Of a stretch of DNA of 64,000 nt, positions 8,759 to 16,970 are shown piece by piece. The notes under the pieces were generated by a model. The model saw only the letters and a list, made by a program, of their open reading frames with translations, was not told the origin of the DNA and did not search any database. The stretch is taken from the NCBI RefSeq assembly GCF_000981225.1, contig NZ_LAJC01000001.1:62001-126000 (forward strand). The letters are read 5' to 3'. This DNA comes from Allosalinactinospora lopnorensis. Lineage in GTDB: Bacteria > Actinomycetota > Actinomycetes > Streptosporangiales > Streptosporangiaceae. The translations under genes and the position numbers were made by a program. How positions within the stretch are numbered: the stretch's first letter is position 1; the number at the start of each line of letters is the position of its first letter.

Positions 8759-8784
8759 ACTCTGTCGCACAGAGTACTACTCTG
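8759..8784 (+). promoter_or_regulatory. Alternating palindromic operator over the vapBC promoter
   Basis: Three half-sites alternate in orientation: ACTCTG (8759-8764), CAGAGT (8770-8775), ACTCTG (8779-8784). They form two overlapping inverted repeats (7 bp with a 3-nt centre, then 6 bp with a 3-nt centre). A fourth partial copy AGAGT sits at 8737-8741. The last half-site contains TACTCT, a TAnnnT -10 box 6 nt before the antitoxin ATG. This suits cooperative autorepression by the antitoxin-toxin complex, as is known for Phd/VapBC families. Confidence 0.6.
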
Positions 8785-8789
8785 GAAGC

Positions 8790-9041
8790 ATGGCCAAAGA
8801 GATCAACCAGCGCGAGTTGCGCAACGACAGCGGTGCGATCCTGCAGGCCGCCGCCAACGGAGAGACGTTCATCGTGACCCGGAATGGGACACCCATGGCG
8901 GAGCTGCGCCCGTTGAGCAAACGGACCTTCGTCTCCAAGGAGGAGGCCCTGCGCGCCACCGCTCACCTGCCCCCGGTCGACGGCCGGGGGCTCCACGCCG
9001 AGCTCGACGAGCTGTTCGATCCGGAGCCCTACCGTGACTGA
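8790..9041 (+). CDS. vapB: Phd/YefM-type antitoxin
   Basis: 83-aa antitoxin. The N-terminal half (NQRELRNDSGAILQAAANGE then FIVTRNGTPMAEL) is the Phd/YefM DNA-binding fold; the acidic C-terminal half (LHAELDELFDPEPYRD) is the part that wraps the toxin. The ATG at 8790 has no usable Shine-Dalgarno sequence and probably starts a leaderless mRNA. Its stop overlaps the toxin start by 8 nt, so the two are translationally coupled, with the antitoxin made first. It should bind the alternating palindromes just upstream. Confidence 0.87.
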   Translation: MAKEINQRELRNDSGAILQAAANGETFIVTRNGTPMAELRPLSKRTFVSKEEALRATAHLPPVDGRGLHAELDELFDPEPYRD

Positions 9042-9441
9042 TTCAGCCCAGGTCAGCCGCGGACTGCTCGACACCTCCGTCATCGTCGACTTTCAGGCGC
9101 TCGGTGACAGGCTCCCGGACGAGTTCGCCATCAGCGCGATCACGCTGGCAGAGCTGTCCGCGGGACTGCACACGACGAACGATCCGCTCAAGCGGGCACA
9201 GCGCCAACTCCGGTTGCAGTGGATCGAGTCGACTTTCGCACCTCTTCCCTTCGACACGGAGGCCGCCCGAGCATACGGCTCGGTCGCCGCACTGGTACTG
9301 GCGGCCGGCCGCAAACCGCGCAAGCGGGTGGCCGACCTGCAGATCGCCTCCATCTCCATCACCCACGGGTTCCCCCTCTACACGCGCAACCCTGAGGACT
9401 TCAAAGGACTCGAAGCGTTCCTCGACGTCGTCGCCCTCTGA
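9034..9441 (+). CDS. vapC: PIN-domain ribonuclease toxin (VapC)
   Basis: 135-aa toxin of the VapC type, a Mg2+-dependent RNase. Acidic active-site residues are visible: D13 in LLDTSVIVD, E40 in TLAELSAG, D101 in VADLQIAS, and a fourth carboxylate in TRNPEDF. Length is normal. The start is GTG at 9034, inside the end of the antitoxin gene. All catalytic residues are present, so the toxin looks active and must be held by the antitoxin. The target RNA cannot be inferred. Confidence 0.9.
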   Translation: MTDSAQVSRGLLDTSVIVDFQALGDRLPDEFAISAITLAELSAGLHTTNDPLKRAQRQLRLQWIESTFAPLPFDTEAARAYGSVAALVLAAGRKPRKRVADLQIASISITHGFPLYTRNPEDFKGLEAFLDVVAL

Positions 9442-9675
9442 CGCTTCGGCTGCAGACCGCGCGTCTGGGCTCGAGTAAACAAGTCAGGAGCCTGGTCTAA
9501 GGTCCGCTGACACGTCCCGATGTGTGTTTCCGTAGAGGACGGCGCCGACCTCCGTGGACCGCCCCGTCACCGTGCCCGCACCTTCCTCGCCTCCGCGCTC
9601 ACCACGGCCGGCACCCTGTGCAGCCGCGGCGCAAGGGCACCGGCCCGCAGGTGAGCGGGACCGGCGGGCGGAGGC

Positions 9676-9697
9676 TTGACATCAACCTTGGTTGAGG
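9676..9697 (+). promoter_or_regulatory. MerR-type operator-promoter upstream of the NmrA-like reductase
   Basis: TTGACA at 9676-9681 is followed directly by TCAACC-TT-GGTTGA (9682-9695), a 6-bp inverted repeat with a 2-bp centre. Placing the dyad right after the -35 is the hallmark of MerR/SoxR-family promoters, which have over-long spacers. The rest of 9442-9743 shows no gene. No MerR-family gene is encoded in the window, so the regulator would act from elsewhere. Confidence 0.6.
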
Positions 9698-9743
9698 ATG
9701 TTCCGTTGTCCCAGGCACGCAGAACACCTGTGAGGGAGACAGC

Positions 9744-10592
9744 ATGATCCTGGTCATCGGAGCCACCGGCAAGGTCGGCGGGCAGGTCGTCCGGCAGCTG
9801 CGCGAGTCGGGCGCGCGGTTCCGCGCGCTGGCGCGCGATCCGGCCTCGGCACACCTCCCCGGCGGCACCGAGATCGTCCGCGGCGACCTGTCGGATCCGC
9901 CGTCGCTGCACACGGCGCTTGAGGGAGTGGAGGACGTCTTCCTGGTATGGCCCTTCCTCAGCAGCGAGGGGGCGCCCGCTGTGCTGGAGGTGATCGGCGG
10001 GCACGCCCGGCGCGTCGTCTACCTGTCGTCGACGGGCGTGGACGAAACCGCGGACCAGCAGGCCGACCCGATCAACCGGTTCCACGCCGATCTCGAACGG
10101 CTCATCCGGAACTCGGGGTTGCGCTGGACCTTCGTCCGGGGCGGCGGGTTCGCAAGCAACGACCTGCAGTGGGCTGAGCAGATCCGCAGCGGGGACGTGG
10201 TCCACGCCCCGTTCGCGGCGGGCGCGCGGGCGGTCGTTCACGAGGCCGACCTGGCGGCGGTGGCGGTGCACACGCTCACCACCGGCGGTCACGACGGGAA
10301 GAAGTACGAGGTGACCGGCACGGAGGTGCTGAACACGGCCGAGCGGGTGCGGATCATCGGCAAGGTGCTGGAGCGCCCGCTGCGCCTGGAGGAGGTCCCG
10401 GCCGAGGCCGTGCGCCAGGAGATGCTCGGCGCCGGGTGGCCGGCCGACGTCGTGGACGGCATCCTCGACGCGCACGCCGAAAGCGGGACCGGTGGCCGCG
10501 AGGAGCCGGTCAGCCCCGCGGACCGGATCACCGGCTCGCCCGCGCGCACCTATCACCAGTGGGTCGCCGACCACGCCGGCGACTTCCGCTGA
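9744..10592 (+). CDS. NmrA-like NAD(P)-binding oxidoreductase
   Basis: 282-aa atypical short-chain dehydrogenase. The Rossmann motif GATGKVG is at residues 7-13, followed by the NmrA pattern (RALARDP, GDLSDPPSL, VVYLSSTGV). The canonical Tyr-x3-Lys is absent, as in NmrA/azoreductase-like members that sense or use NAD(P)H. The ATG at 9744 has GAGGGA upstream. A MerR-type promoter about 50 bp upstream suggests induction by redox-active or aromatic compounds, which would fit a quinone- or azo-reducing role (inference). Confidence 0.82.
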   Translation: MILVIGATGKVGGQVVRQLRESGARFRALARDPASAHLPGGTEIVRGDLSDPPSLHTALEGVEDVFLVWPFLSSEGAPAVLEVIGGHARRVVYLSSTGVDETADQQADPINRFHADLERLIRNSGLRWTFVRGGGFASNDLQWAEQIRSGDVVHAPFAAGARAVVHEADLAAVAVHTLTTGGHDGKKYEVTGTEVLNTAERVRIIGKVLERPLRLEEVPAEAVRQEMLGAGWPADVVDGILDAHAESGTGGREEPVSPADRITGSPARTYHQWVADHAGDFR

Positions 10593-10647
10593 CTCTCGCC
10601 CGCGGGCCCGCGGCCATTGCGGTCCGGCCCCCTTGACCGCTGAAGCT

Positions 10648-10677
10648 AATGGGATTAGCTTTAAAGCTAATCCCATT
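10648..10677 (+). promoter_or_regulatory. Perfect 30-bp palindrome, TetR operator candidate
   Basis: AATGGGATTAGCTTT (10648-10662) is followed at once by its exact reverse complement (10663-10677). A further half-site AGCTAAT at 10644-10650 makes three alternating copies of AGCTAAT/ATTAGCT. TTGACC at 10633-10638 could be the -35, so the palindrome covers the spacer and -10 of the hydrolase-tetR operon. Autorepression by the TetR protein encoded downstream is the natural reading. Confidence 0.7.
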
Positions 10678-10694
10678 CACAGGAGGGAACGGCC

Positions 10695-11516
10695 ATGCAC
10701 CTTCTCAACCGCCCTGAGGGCCGGATCGCCTACGACCTCTACGACGCGGAGGACGCCACCGGGCCGCTCGTCGTCTGCGTGCCCGGCATGGTCGACGTCC
10801 GCTCCACCTATCGGCACCTGGGGCCGCCCCTCGCCGAGGCCGGGTACCGCGTAGCGGCGATGGACCTGCGCGGGCACGGCGACAGCGACACCACCTTCGG
10901 CGACTACAGCACCCTCGCCACGGCCGGCGACGTCGCCGCGCTCATCGAGGAGCTCGGCGGCGGCCCCGCGCTGGTCGTCGGCAACTCGTTGGGCGCGACC
11001 GCGACGGCCTGGGTCGCGGCGACCCGGCCAGACCTGGTGTCCGGTGTCGTCCTGCTCGGCGCGTTCCTGCGCGGCGAGGGGCTGGGGACCGCCCGGCGGC
11101 TCGCCTTCCAGGCGATGTTCCTGCGCCCGTGGGGTCCGGCCTTCGTCCTGAGGTACATCGGGGGACTATTCACCGGGCGCACGGCCGACGACCACGCCGA
11201 CCACATCGCGGCGATCCGCGCCCACCTGCGCCCGCGGGACCGCTACCGGGCCATCGTCAGCACCATCGGCAACTCCTTCCACCCGGTCCCGGCCCGCCTG
11301 GACGACGTCGCGGCCCCGGCACTGGTGATCATGGGGGAACAGGACCCCGACTGGTCCGAACCCGTCGCCGAGGCGAACTGGATGACCGGACGGCTCGGCG
11401 CCCGTGAGCTGATCGTCCCCGAGAGCGGCCACTACCCCCAGGCGCAGCGGCCCGATCTCGTGGTGCCCGCGGTGCTCGCTCTCGCCGACTCGGTAGGCCG
11501 GGCGCACGGTGCCTAG
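10695..11516 (+). CDS. Alpha/beta-fold hydrolase
   Basis: 273-aa serine hydrolase. The nucleophile elbow is GNSLG (S98), the acid is probably in MGEQDPDW (about 217) and the histidine in ESGHYPQ (about 248). HGDSD near 60-65 is usual for epoxide hydrolase/esterase-like members. ATG at 10695 with AGGAGGG upstream. Its stop overlaps the following tetR start by 8 nt, so both are one operon under the palindromic operator. Substrate unknown; control by its own TetR suggests a xenobiotic or signalling ester. Confidence 0.85.
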   Translation: MHLLNRPEGRIAYDLYDAEDATGPLVVCVPGMVDVRSTYRHLGPPLAEAGYRVAAMDLRGHGDSDTTFGDYSTLATAGDVAALIEELGGGPALVVGNSLGATATAWVAATRPDLVSGVVLLGAFLRGEGLGTARRLAFQAMFLRPWGPAFVLRYIGGLFTGRTADDHADHIAAIRAHLRPRDRYRAIVSTIGNSFHPVPARLDDVAAPALVIMGEQDPDWSEPVAEANWMTGRLGARELIVPESGHYPQAQRPDLVVPAVLALADSVGRAHGA

Positions 11517-12096
11517 GGCCGGGCTGACCCCCGCGGTGCTGGCCGAGGAGGCCGCACGGATCGCCGATGAGGAAGGCTTCGACCGGCTCTCGCTGGCCGC
11601 GGTCGCCAAACGTGTCGGCGTCGCGGTACCGAGCCTGTACAAGCACGTCCGGGGGGTGGAGGGGCTCCGCCGCGAGGTAGCGGTCCGGTGCGCGCGGGAG
11701 TTCGGGGAACGGCTGGGCCGCGCCGCGATGGGCCGCTCCCACGACGACGCCCTGCGCGCGGTCGCCACCGCCTACCGCGAGTACGCCCGCACACACCCCG
11801 GCCGTTACGCGGCGCTGCAACGGGCACCCTCCCCCCAGGACGAGGAGGCATCGGCCGCGTTCTACGTGGGAGTGGAGGCCATGGTCTCGGTCATGCGCGG
11901 GTTCGGCCTCCCCGACAGCGACGCCATCGACGCGATCAGGGCGCTGCGCAGCGCCCTGCACGGGTTCGTGGAACTGGAGGCCCGCGGCGGCTTCGGCCTG
12001 CCGCAGAGCACGGAGCACAGCTACCGGATACTCGTCGAAGCGCTCATCAGGGCCCTGCGGGACTGGCCGCGGTCCGCACCTGAGGCGGGCGGTTGA
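11509..12096 (+). CDS. TetR-family repressor with WHG-type C-terminal domain
   Basis: 195-aa regulator. The N-terminal HTH (about 20-50: LSLAAVAKRVGVAVPSLYKH) has the WHG-subfamily recognition-helix style ending SLYKHV. The C-terminal ligand domain contains HGFVELEARGGFGL. The GTG start at 11509 lies inside the 3' end of the hydrolase gene. It most likely binds the 30-bp palindrome upstream of the operon and is released by the hydrolase's substrate or product (inference). Confidence 0.86.
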   Translation: MPRAGLTPAVLAEEAARIADEEGFDRLSLAAVAKRVGVAVPSLYKHVRGVEGLRREVAVRCAREFGERLGRAAMGRSHDDALRAVATAYREYARTHPGRYAALQRAPSPQDEEASAAFYVGVEAMVSVMRGFGLPDSDAIDAIRALRSALHGFVELEARGGFGLPQSTEHSYRILVEALIRALRDWPRSAPEAGG

Positions 12097-12281
12097 ACAC
12101 CCCGCGCCCGTGGAGGAGCATGGGCGCATAGGGCCGCGCCCCGAGCGGGTACCGCGGCGCGGGGCACGGGGAGAAACCGGGCCGGACGTGGGAGTCCCAG
12201 GGAACAAACGCATCCGCCTGGAGGCCGCCTCCAGCCAGCGCGCCCGCCGGACCGGAGCGGCACCCCGATCGCGCCCTCGGC

Positions 12282-13282
12282 CTACACCAGCAGGGTCAGC
12301 ACCACCCAGGCGACCGGGCCCGCAATGAGCAGGGAGTCGACGCGGTCGAGCAGTCCGCCGTGCCCCGGCATGAAGCGGCCCATGTCCTTCATGCCCAGAT
12401 CCCGCTTGATCAGCGACTCGACCAGGTCGCCCATGGTGGCGGCCAGCACCACCGCGGCACCGAGCAGCACACCCGCCCATGCCGGGCCGCCCAGCATCAG
12501 TTCGACCGTGAGAGCTCCGGCCAGCATGCAGCCCAGAACCGAACCGGCGAAACCCTCCCACGTCTTGTTCGGCTGATGACCGGGGCCATCTTGTGCCGGC
12601 CCGCGATGATCCCCGCGAAATAGCCTCCGATGTCGCTGCTGATCGTCACGACGATGAACGCGATGAGCCGCTCCTGGCCGTCGCCTGGAGTGGCGATCAG
12701 CAGCTGCCAGGTGCCCAGGAGGAACGGCAGGTACAGCAAGGCGAAAAGGTTCGCCGCGGCGTCGCGGACATACCCCTCGGCCCCCGCCCGCAACCGCCAC
12801 GAGAGGACGACGATCGCGGTGATCGCGGTCGCCCCCACGAGCCAGGCGGGACCGCCGAAGTACGCGCACACCTGCATCGCCACACCGCCCGCCAGGAGCG
12901 GCGGCAGCACCAGCGCTGTGCCCTGGCCGGCGACCGCCCGGCTCAGCTCGCGCAGCCCGAGAAACACCGCCGCGGACGTGATCGCGACGAACGCCGCCGG
13001 GAACGGGTAGATCGAGACCAGGACCAGCGCCCCGAGCACCACTCCCGAGCCGATGGCCAGCGGCAGGTTACGGCCGGTACGGATCGGTTCGCCCCCGGGC
13101 TTGTGCAGGATGAATCGCTGCTTCTCATTCGCGCTTTCGCGCCGCCCGGCCCCGCCACCCTCACCCGCCGCCTCCGGTGGCGGGTCCAGCGGCTGTTCCG
13201 GCGCGTCGGCGCCCCCGGCGGACTCGCCGGGCACCGGCCGGCGCCCGCCTTCGGCGTCAGGGGCCGATTCGGAGTTCAACAA
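12282..13282 (-). CDS. cdsA: Phosphatidate cytidylyltransferase, frame broken by one missing base
   Basis: CdsA makes CDP-diacylglycerol from CTP and phosphatidic acid at the membrane. The first part (13282 down to about 12575) encodes a disordered Pro/Glu-rich N-terminus, several TM helices and SSDIGGYFAGIIAGRHKMAPVIS. The rest, in another frame, resumes with PNKTWEGFAGS and carries the family signature ESLIKRDLGMKD...LLDRVDSLL. One G is missing near 12571-12572 on the plus strand; adding it gives a continuous 333-aa protein. The gene is essential in bacteria, so sequence error is the likely cause. TTG at 13282 is the only upstream start in this frame before frr, 5 bp away; the exact start is uncertain. 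Confidence 0.85.
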
Positions 13283-13287
13283 GGGAA

Positions 13288-13845
13288 TCAGACCTCGAGT
13301 AGTTCCGATTCCTTGTGCTTCAGCAGCTCGTCGATCTCCCCTACGTACTTGTGGGTGAGCTCGTCCAGTTCATCCTGGGCGCGATGGCCTTCGTCCTCGC
13401 CGATCTCGCCGCCCTTCACCGCCTTGTCCAGCGCGTCCTTCGCGTGCCGGCGAATGTTGCGGATCGAGACCTTGCCGTCCTCGGCCTTGCTCCGCACGAC
13501 CTTGATGTACTCTTTGCGGCGCTCCTCGGACAGGTCCGGGAACACCACCCGGATCACGTTGCCGTCGTTGGCCGGGTTGACACCGAGATCGCTGTCGCGG
13601 ATGGCCTTCTCGATGGCCTGCGCCGAGTTCTTGTCGAAAGGCGAGACGACCACCATGCGCGGTTCCGGAACGGCGAACGACGCGAGCTGGTTGATGGGAG
13701 TCTGGGCGCCGTAGTACTCAGCCGTGATCTTGTTGAACGTCGCGGGTCCCGGACGTCCCGTGCGGATCGCGGCGAAGTCCTCCTTGGCGACCCCGACTGC
13801 CTTCTCCATCTTCTCCTCGGCTTCGAGGAGTGTCTCTTCGATCAT
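13288..13845 (-). CDS. frr: Ribosome recycling factor
   Basis: 185-aa protein of standard length. With EF-G and IF3 it splits post-termination ribosomes. Family landmarks are present: the N-terminal [10 protein letters not shown] helix, [13 protein letters not shown], the hinge around [12 protein letters not shown], and the C-terminal helix ending [12 protein letters not shown]. It lies between cdsA (5 bp) and pyrH (51 bp) on the minus strand, the usual actinobacterial order. Confidence 0.97.
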   Translation of the reverse strand: MIEETLLEAEEKMEKAVGVAKEDFAAIRTGRPGPATFNKITAEYYGAQTPINQLASFAVPEPRMVVVSPFDKNSAQAIEKAIRDSDLGVNPANDGNVIRVVFPDLSEERRKEYIKVVRSKAEDGKVSIRNIRRHAKDALDKAVKGGEIGEDEGHRAQDELDELTHKYVGEIDELLKHKESELLEV

Positions 13846-13896
13846 GTCGGCTCCCGTGAGTCGCTTGCTGCGTCGGTTCGAGGTCTGCGCGCGGGG

Positions 13897-14664
13897 TCAG
13901 CTGTCCGCCGGGCACACGATGGTGCCGATCTTCTCGCCTCGCGTGGCGCGGACGATGTTGCCCTTCCCCATGAGGTCGAAGACGACGATCGGCAGACCGT
14001 TGTCCATGCACAGGCTCACCGCGGTGGCGTCCATGACCTTCAGACCCCGAGTGAGCACTTCGTTGTAGTCGAGCCGGTCGAATTTGACCGCGTGCGGATT
14101 GCGCCGCGGATCGGAGTCATAGACCCCATCGACCTGCGTACCCTTCAGGACCGCCTGTGCACCGATCTCCAGCGCTCGCTGGGCCGCCGTGGTGTCGGTG
14201 GAGAAGAAGGGCGCCCCTAGCCCGGCGCCGAAGATGACCACGCGCCCTTTCTCCAGGTGCCGCACGGCCCGGCGCGGGATGTAGGCCTCGGCGACCTGGC
14301 TCATGTGGATGGACGTCTGCACGCGGGTCTCGACACCGAGCCGCTCCAGGAAGTCCTGCAGCGCCAGACAGTTGATGACGGTGCCCAGCATCCCCATGTA
14401 GTCGGCGCGGCCGCGTTCCATCCCGCCTTCGGACATCGCCTGGCCGCGGAACATGTTCCCGCCGCCGACGACCACTGCGACCTCGATGCTCTCGGACACG
14501 GCGTCCGCGACCGCCGCCGCGATGTACTCCACGACCCCGGGATCGATGCCTAACTGCTCACCGCCGGCAAAGGCCTCCCCCGACAGCTTCAGGACAACAC
14601 GTCCCCACCCCGAATCGTGCATGGGCGGGTCGTTGGCCTCTGCATGCCCCTCGTTCTCCGACAC
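13897..14664 (-). CDS. pyrH: UMP kinase
   Basis: 255-aa hexameric UMP kinase (UMP + ATP to UDP) of the amino-acid-kinase fold. [13 protein letters not shown] near the N-terminus and GGGNMFRGQ are the nucleotide-binding motifs. Asp residues in [11 protein letters not shown] and [10 protein letters not shown] are conserved. GTG at 14664 was chosen because AGAAGGAGG lies about 9 nt upstream; an ATG 45 bp further in (HDSGWGRVV) is the alternative, and longer upstream frames lack support. Confidence 0.95.
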   Translation of the reverse strand: MSENEGHAEANDPPMHDSGWGRVVLKLSGEAFAGGEQLGIDPGVVEYIAAAVADAVSESIEVAVVVGGGNMFRGQAMSEGGMERGRADYMGMLGTVINCLALQDFLERLGVETRVQTSIHMSQVAEAYIPRRAVRHLEKGRVVIFGAGLGAPFFSTDTTAAQRALEIGAQAVLKGTQVDGVYDSDPRRNPHAVKFDRLDYNEVLTRGLKVMDATAVSLCMDNGLPIVVFDLMGKGNIVRATRGEKIGTIVCPADS

Positions 14665-14753
14665 GGCGCTCGGCCTCCTTCTCCGTTCCCCCGAGTGGTA
14701 CAGCGGTGCGAGGCCCACCCGGTTCCCGGCCGAACCCCGCCTTTATCCACCGA

Positions 14754-14780
14754 AGGTGCCGGGGAAAACCCCCGGCACCT
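14754..14780 (-). terminator. Hairpin between tsf and pyrH
   Basis: Perfect 11-bp stem (AGGTGCCGGGG and complement) around a 5-nt loop, 16 bp after the tsf stop. It has no T-tract and likely attenuates rpsB-tsf transcription before pyrH. Confidence 0.6.
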
Positions 14781-14796
14781 CCATCATGTCAAAGGT

Positions 14797-15633
14797 CTAG
14801 GACTGGCCGACCTTGAAGCGGACGAAACGGCGGACAGTGACGCCGGCCTCGCTGACCACCTTCTCGATGGTCTTCTTGTTGTCCTTCACGAACGGCTGGC
14901 CGAGCAGCGTCGCGTCCTTGAAGAAACCGTTGACGCGACCTTCGATGATCTTGGGCAGCGCCTGTTCCGGCTTGCCCTCCTCGCGGGCCGTGGCCTCGGC
15001 GATGCGGCGCTCGCTCTCCACGACGTCCTCAGGGACGTCGTCCTTGGAGACGTACCTCGGAGCGAGCGCGGCGATCTGCTGGGCGAGGTCCTTGCCGACC
15101 TCGGCATCGGCCTTGTCCAGCTCGACGAGCACGCCCATGGTCGGCGGCAGGTCGGGGTCGGACTTGTGCAGGTAGCTCGCGACGTAGCCGCCCTCATAGC
15201 GGGCGAAGCGGCGCAGCTCCAGTTTCTCACCGATGACGGCGCTGTGCTCCTCGACGACCTGCTGCACGGTCTTGCCGTCGGCGTACTCCGAGGTGAGCAG
15301 CGTCGCGGTGTCAGTGGGACCGGTGCGGGCCACGAAGTCGGCGATGTCAGCGGCGAGCTGCTGGAACTTCTCGTTCTTGGCGACGAAGTCCGTCTCGCAG
15401 TTGAGCTCGACCAGGGCCGCGGAGGTCTCGTCCTCCTGCTTGAGCGCGACCAGGCCGTTGGCGGCGGTGCGCTCGGCGCGCTTGCCGACGTCCTTGGCGC
15501 CCTTGACGCGCAGGACCTCCACGGCCTTGTCGAAGTCGCCCGCCGATTCCTCCAGCGCCTTCTTACAGGCCATCATGCCGGCGCCCGTAAGGTCGCGCAG
15601 CTTCTTGACATCGGCGGCGGTGTAGTTCGCCAT
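14797..15633 (-). CDS. tsf: Elongation factor Ts
   Basis: 278-aa nucleotide-exchange factor for EF-Tu. The N-terminal UBA-like domain ([21 protein letters not shown]) and the TDFVAKNE segment that contacts EF-Tu are intact, as is the C-terminal dimerisation module. ATG at 15633. It follows rpsB on the same strand with a hairpin in the 102-bp gap, the usual rpsB-tsf operon. Confidence 0.97.
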   Translation of the reverse strand: MANYTAADVKKLRDLTGAGMMACKKALEESAGDFDKAVEVLRVKGAKDVGKRAERTAANGLVALKQEDETSAALVELNCETDFVAKNEKFQQLAADIADFVARTGPTDTATLLTSEYADGKTVQQVVEEHSAVIGEKLELRRFARYEGGYVASYLHKSDPDLPPTMGVLVELDKADAEVGKDLAQQIAALAPRYVSKDDVPEDVVESERRIAEATAREEGKPEQALPKIIEGRVNGFFKDATLLGQPFVKDNKKTIEKVVSEAGVTVRRFVRFKVGQS

Positions 15634-15679
15634 AACTGTGTCTCTAATTTCCCTAGGAATGGGTCGACAGGTCTCAAAG

Positions 15680-15721
15680 GGCCCTCCGCGCCTGCCGGGA
15701 TACTCCCCTTCGCGGAGGGCC
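15680..15721 (-). terminator. Intercistronic hairpin between rpsB and tsf
   Basis: An 11-bp stem (GGCCCTCCGCG and complement) with a 20-nt loop sits 14 bp after the rpsB stop. An attenuator in this gap would set the S2:EF-Ts ratio, as known for rpsB-tsf in other bacteria; here this is inferred. Confidence 0.6.
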
Positions 15722-15735
15722 GGTCGCAGCCCGGT

Positions 15736-16644
15736 TCAGGCTTCCTTCGGGGCCTCGGCGTCCGCGGCCGACGCGGCGGCGGCCTCAGGGGCCTCGGCGG
15801 GGGCCTCAGGGGCCTCGGCGGGGGCCTCCGCACCAGTCGCCTCGGCCTTGGCCTCGGCCGGGGCTTCGCTCTCGGCCTTGCCCTCCAGGAGCTCCCGCTC
15901 CCACTCGGCGAGCGGTTCCTCGGTGGTCTTCTCCTCGCTGGCGGAGGCACCGGAGCGGGCGAGGAGCCCGTCGGCCACGGCCTCGGCGACGACCCGGGTG
16001 AGCAGGCTGACACTGCGAATCGCGTCGTCGTTACCCGGAATCGGGTAGTCGACCTCGTCAGGGTCGCAGTTGGTGTCCAGGATGGCCACGACCGGGATGT
16101 TCAGCTTCCGGGCCTCGCTGATCGCGATGTGCTCCTTCTTGGTGTCCACGATCCACACGGCGCTGGGCACGCGGGCCATGTCGCGGATGCCACCGAGGGT
16201 GCGCTCGAGCTTCTCCTTCTCGCGGCGCAGACCGAGCAGCTCCTTCTTGGTCAGGCTCGACCCGGCGACGTCGTCGAAGTCGATCTCCTCGAGCTCCTTG
16301 AGCCGCTGCAGCCGCCGGTGCACGGTCGAGAAGTTGGTGAGCATGCCACCGAGCCACCGCTGGTTCACGAACGGCATACCGACGCGGCGGGCCTGCTCGT
16401 CGATGGCCTCCTGCGCCTGCTTCTTCGTACCGACGAAGAGGATGCTGCCACCGTGGGCGACCGTCTCCTTGACGAACTCGTAGGCGCGGTCGATGTAGGC
16501 CAGCGACTTCTGCAGGTCGATGATGTAGATGCCGTTGCGCTCGGTGAAGATGAAGCGCCGCATCTTCGGGTTCCAGCGACGGGTCTGGTGTCCGAAGTGG
16601 ACGCCGCTCTCGAGCAGCTGACGGATCGTCACGACTGTGGCCAT
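15736..16644 (-). CDS. rpsB: 30S ribosomal protein S2
   Basis: 302-aa S2 protein. The core (1-240) has the family segments [39 protein letters not shown] and [10 protein letters not shown]. The last ~60 residues are a low-complexity Ala/Glu/Pro tail, encoded by a nearly exact tandem repeat of a 21-bp unit around 15786-15828 (APAEAPE blocks); such tails are common in actinobacterial S2. ATG at 16644 with AAGGAGGAC upstream. Confidence 0.97.
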   Translation of the reverse strand: MATVVTIRQLLESGVHFGHQTRRWNPKMRRFIFTERNGIYIIDLQKSLAYIDRAYEFVKETVAHGGSILFVGTKKQAQEAIDEQARRVGMPFVNQRWLGGMLTNFSTVHRRLQRLKELEEIDFDDVAGSSLTKKELLGLRREKEKLERTLGGIRDMARVPSAVWIVDTKKEHIAISEARKLNIPVVAILDTNCDPDEVDYPIPGNDDAIRSVSLLTRVVAEAVADGLLARSGASASEEKTTEEPLAEWERELLEGKAESEAPAEAKAEATGAEAPAEAPEAPAEAPEAAAASAADAEAPKEA

Positions 16645-16970
16645 GACTAGGTCCTCCTTGAAGCGGCGGAACGCGTTCCGCCTCGGTTGTTCCTGACGCC
16701 CCGGCCGGTCCGCCGCACCGCGGTGCGGACCGAAGGAACGGCCCCTTCCCGAAGGAAGTCGCGAGGACGTGCGTAGTTGTAGGGCCCATACGGGCCACAG
16801 CAGATTCTAACCGGCCCGGCGGTATCACCGCGCCCCTTTAAACGTCACCGTCATGAGATGTCAAGCATGTCCGCCGAACCGCTCGAAGACGCCGGACGGG
16901 TTCCCCTCCGGCATCCACAGGACGGTGGTCCGGCTGGCCGCGCGCTTCGGCACCGATCAAGCTCGAAGAC
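16645..16970. other. Structured rpsB leader region
   Basis: No gene seen. Just upstream of the rpsB Shine-Dalgarno lies an 18-bp perfect palindrome (GGCGGAAC-GC-GTTCCGCC, 16665-16682), and further up a nested inverted repeat (CGGTCCGC 16706-16713 with GCGGACCG 16725-16732). Together they would fold the 5' leader of the rpsB mRNA. The rest (about 16780-16970) should hold the rpsB promoter, but I cannot pick the boxes with confidence. Confidence 0.5.

Noticed and set aside
12282-13282. Programmed frameshift in cdsA
   Set aside because: No slippery heptamer or downstream pseudoknot is evident, and the same one-base loss affects four other genes.
14617-16650. 677-codon plus-strand open frame opposite pyrH/tsf/rpsB
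   Set aside because: Leu/Gly/Asp-rich shadow translation of three conserved genes on the minus strand.
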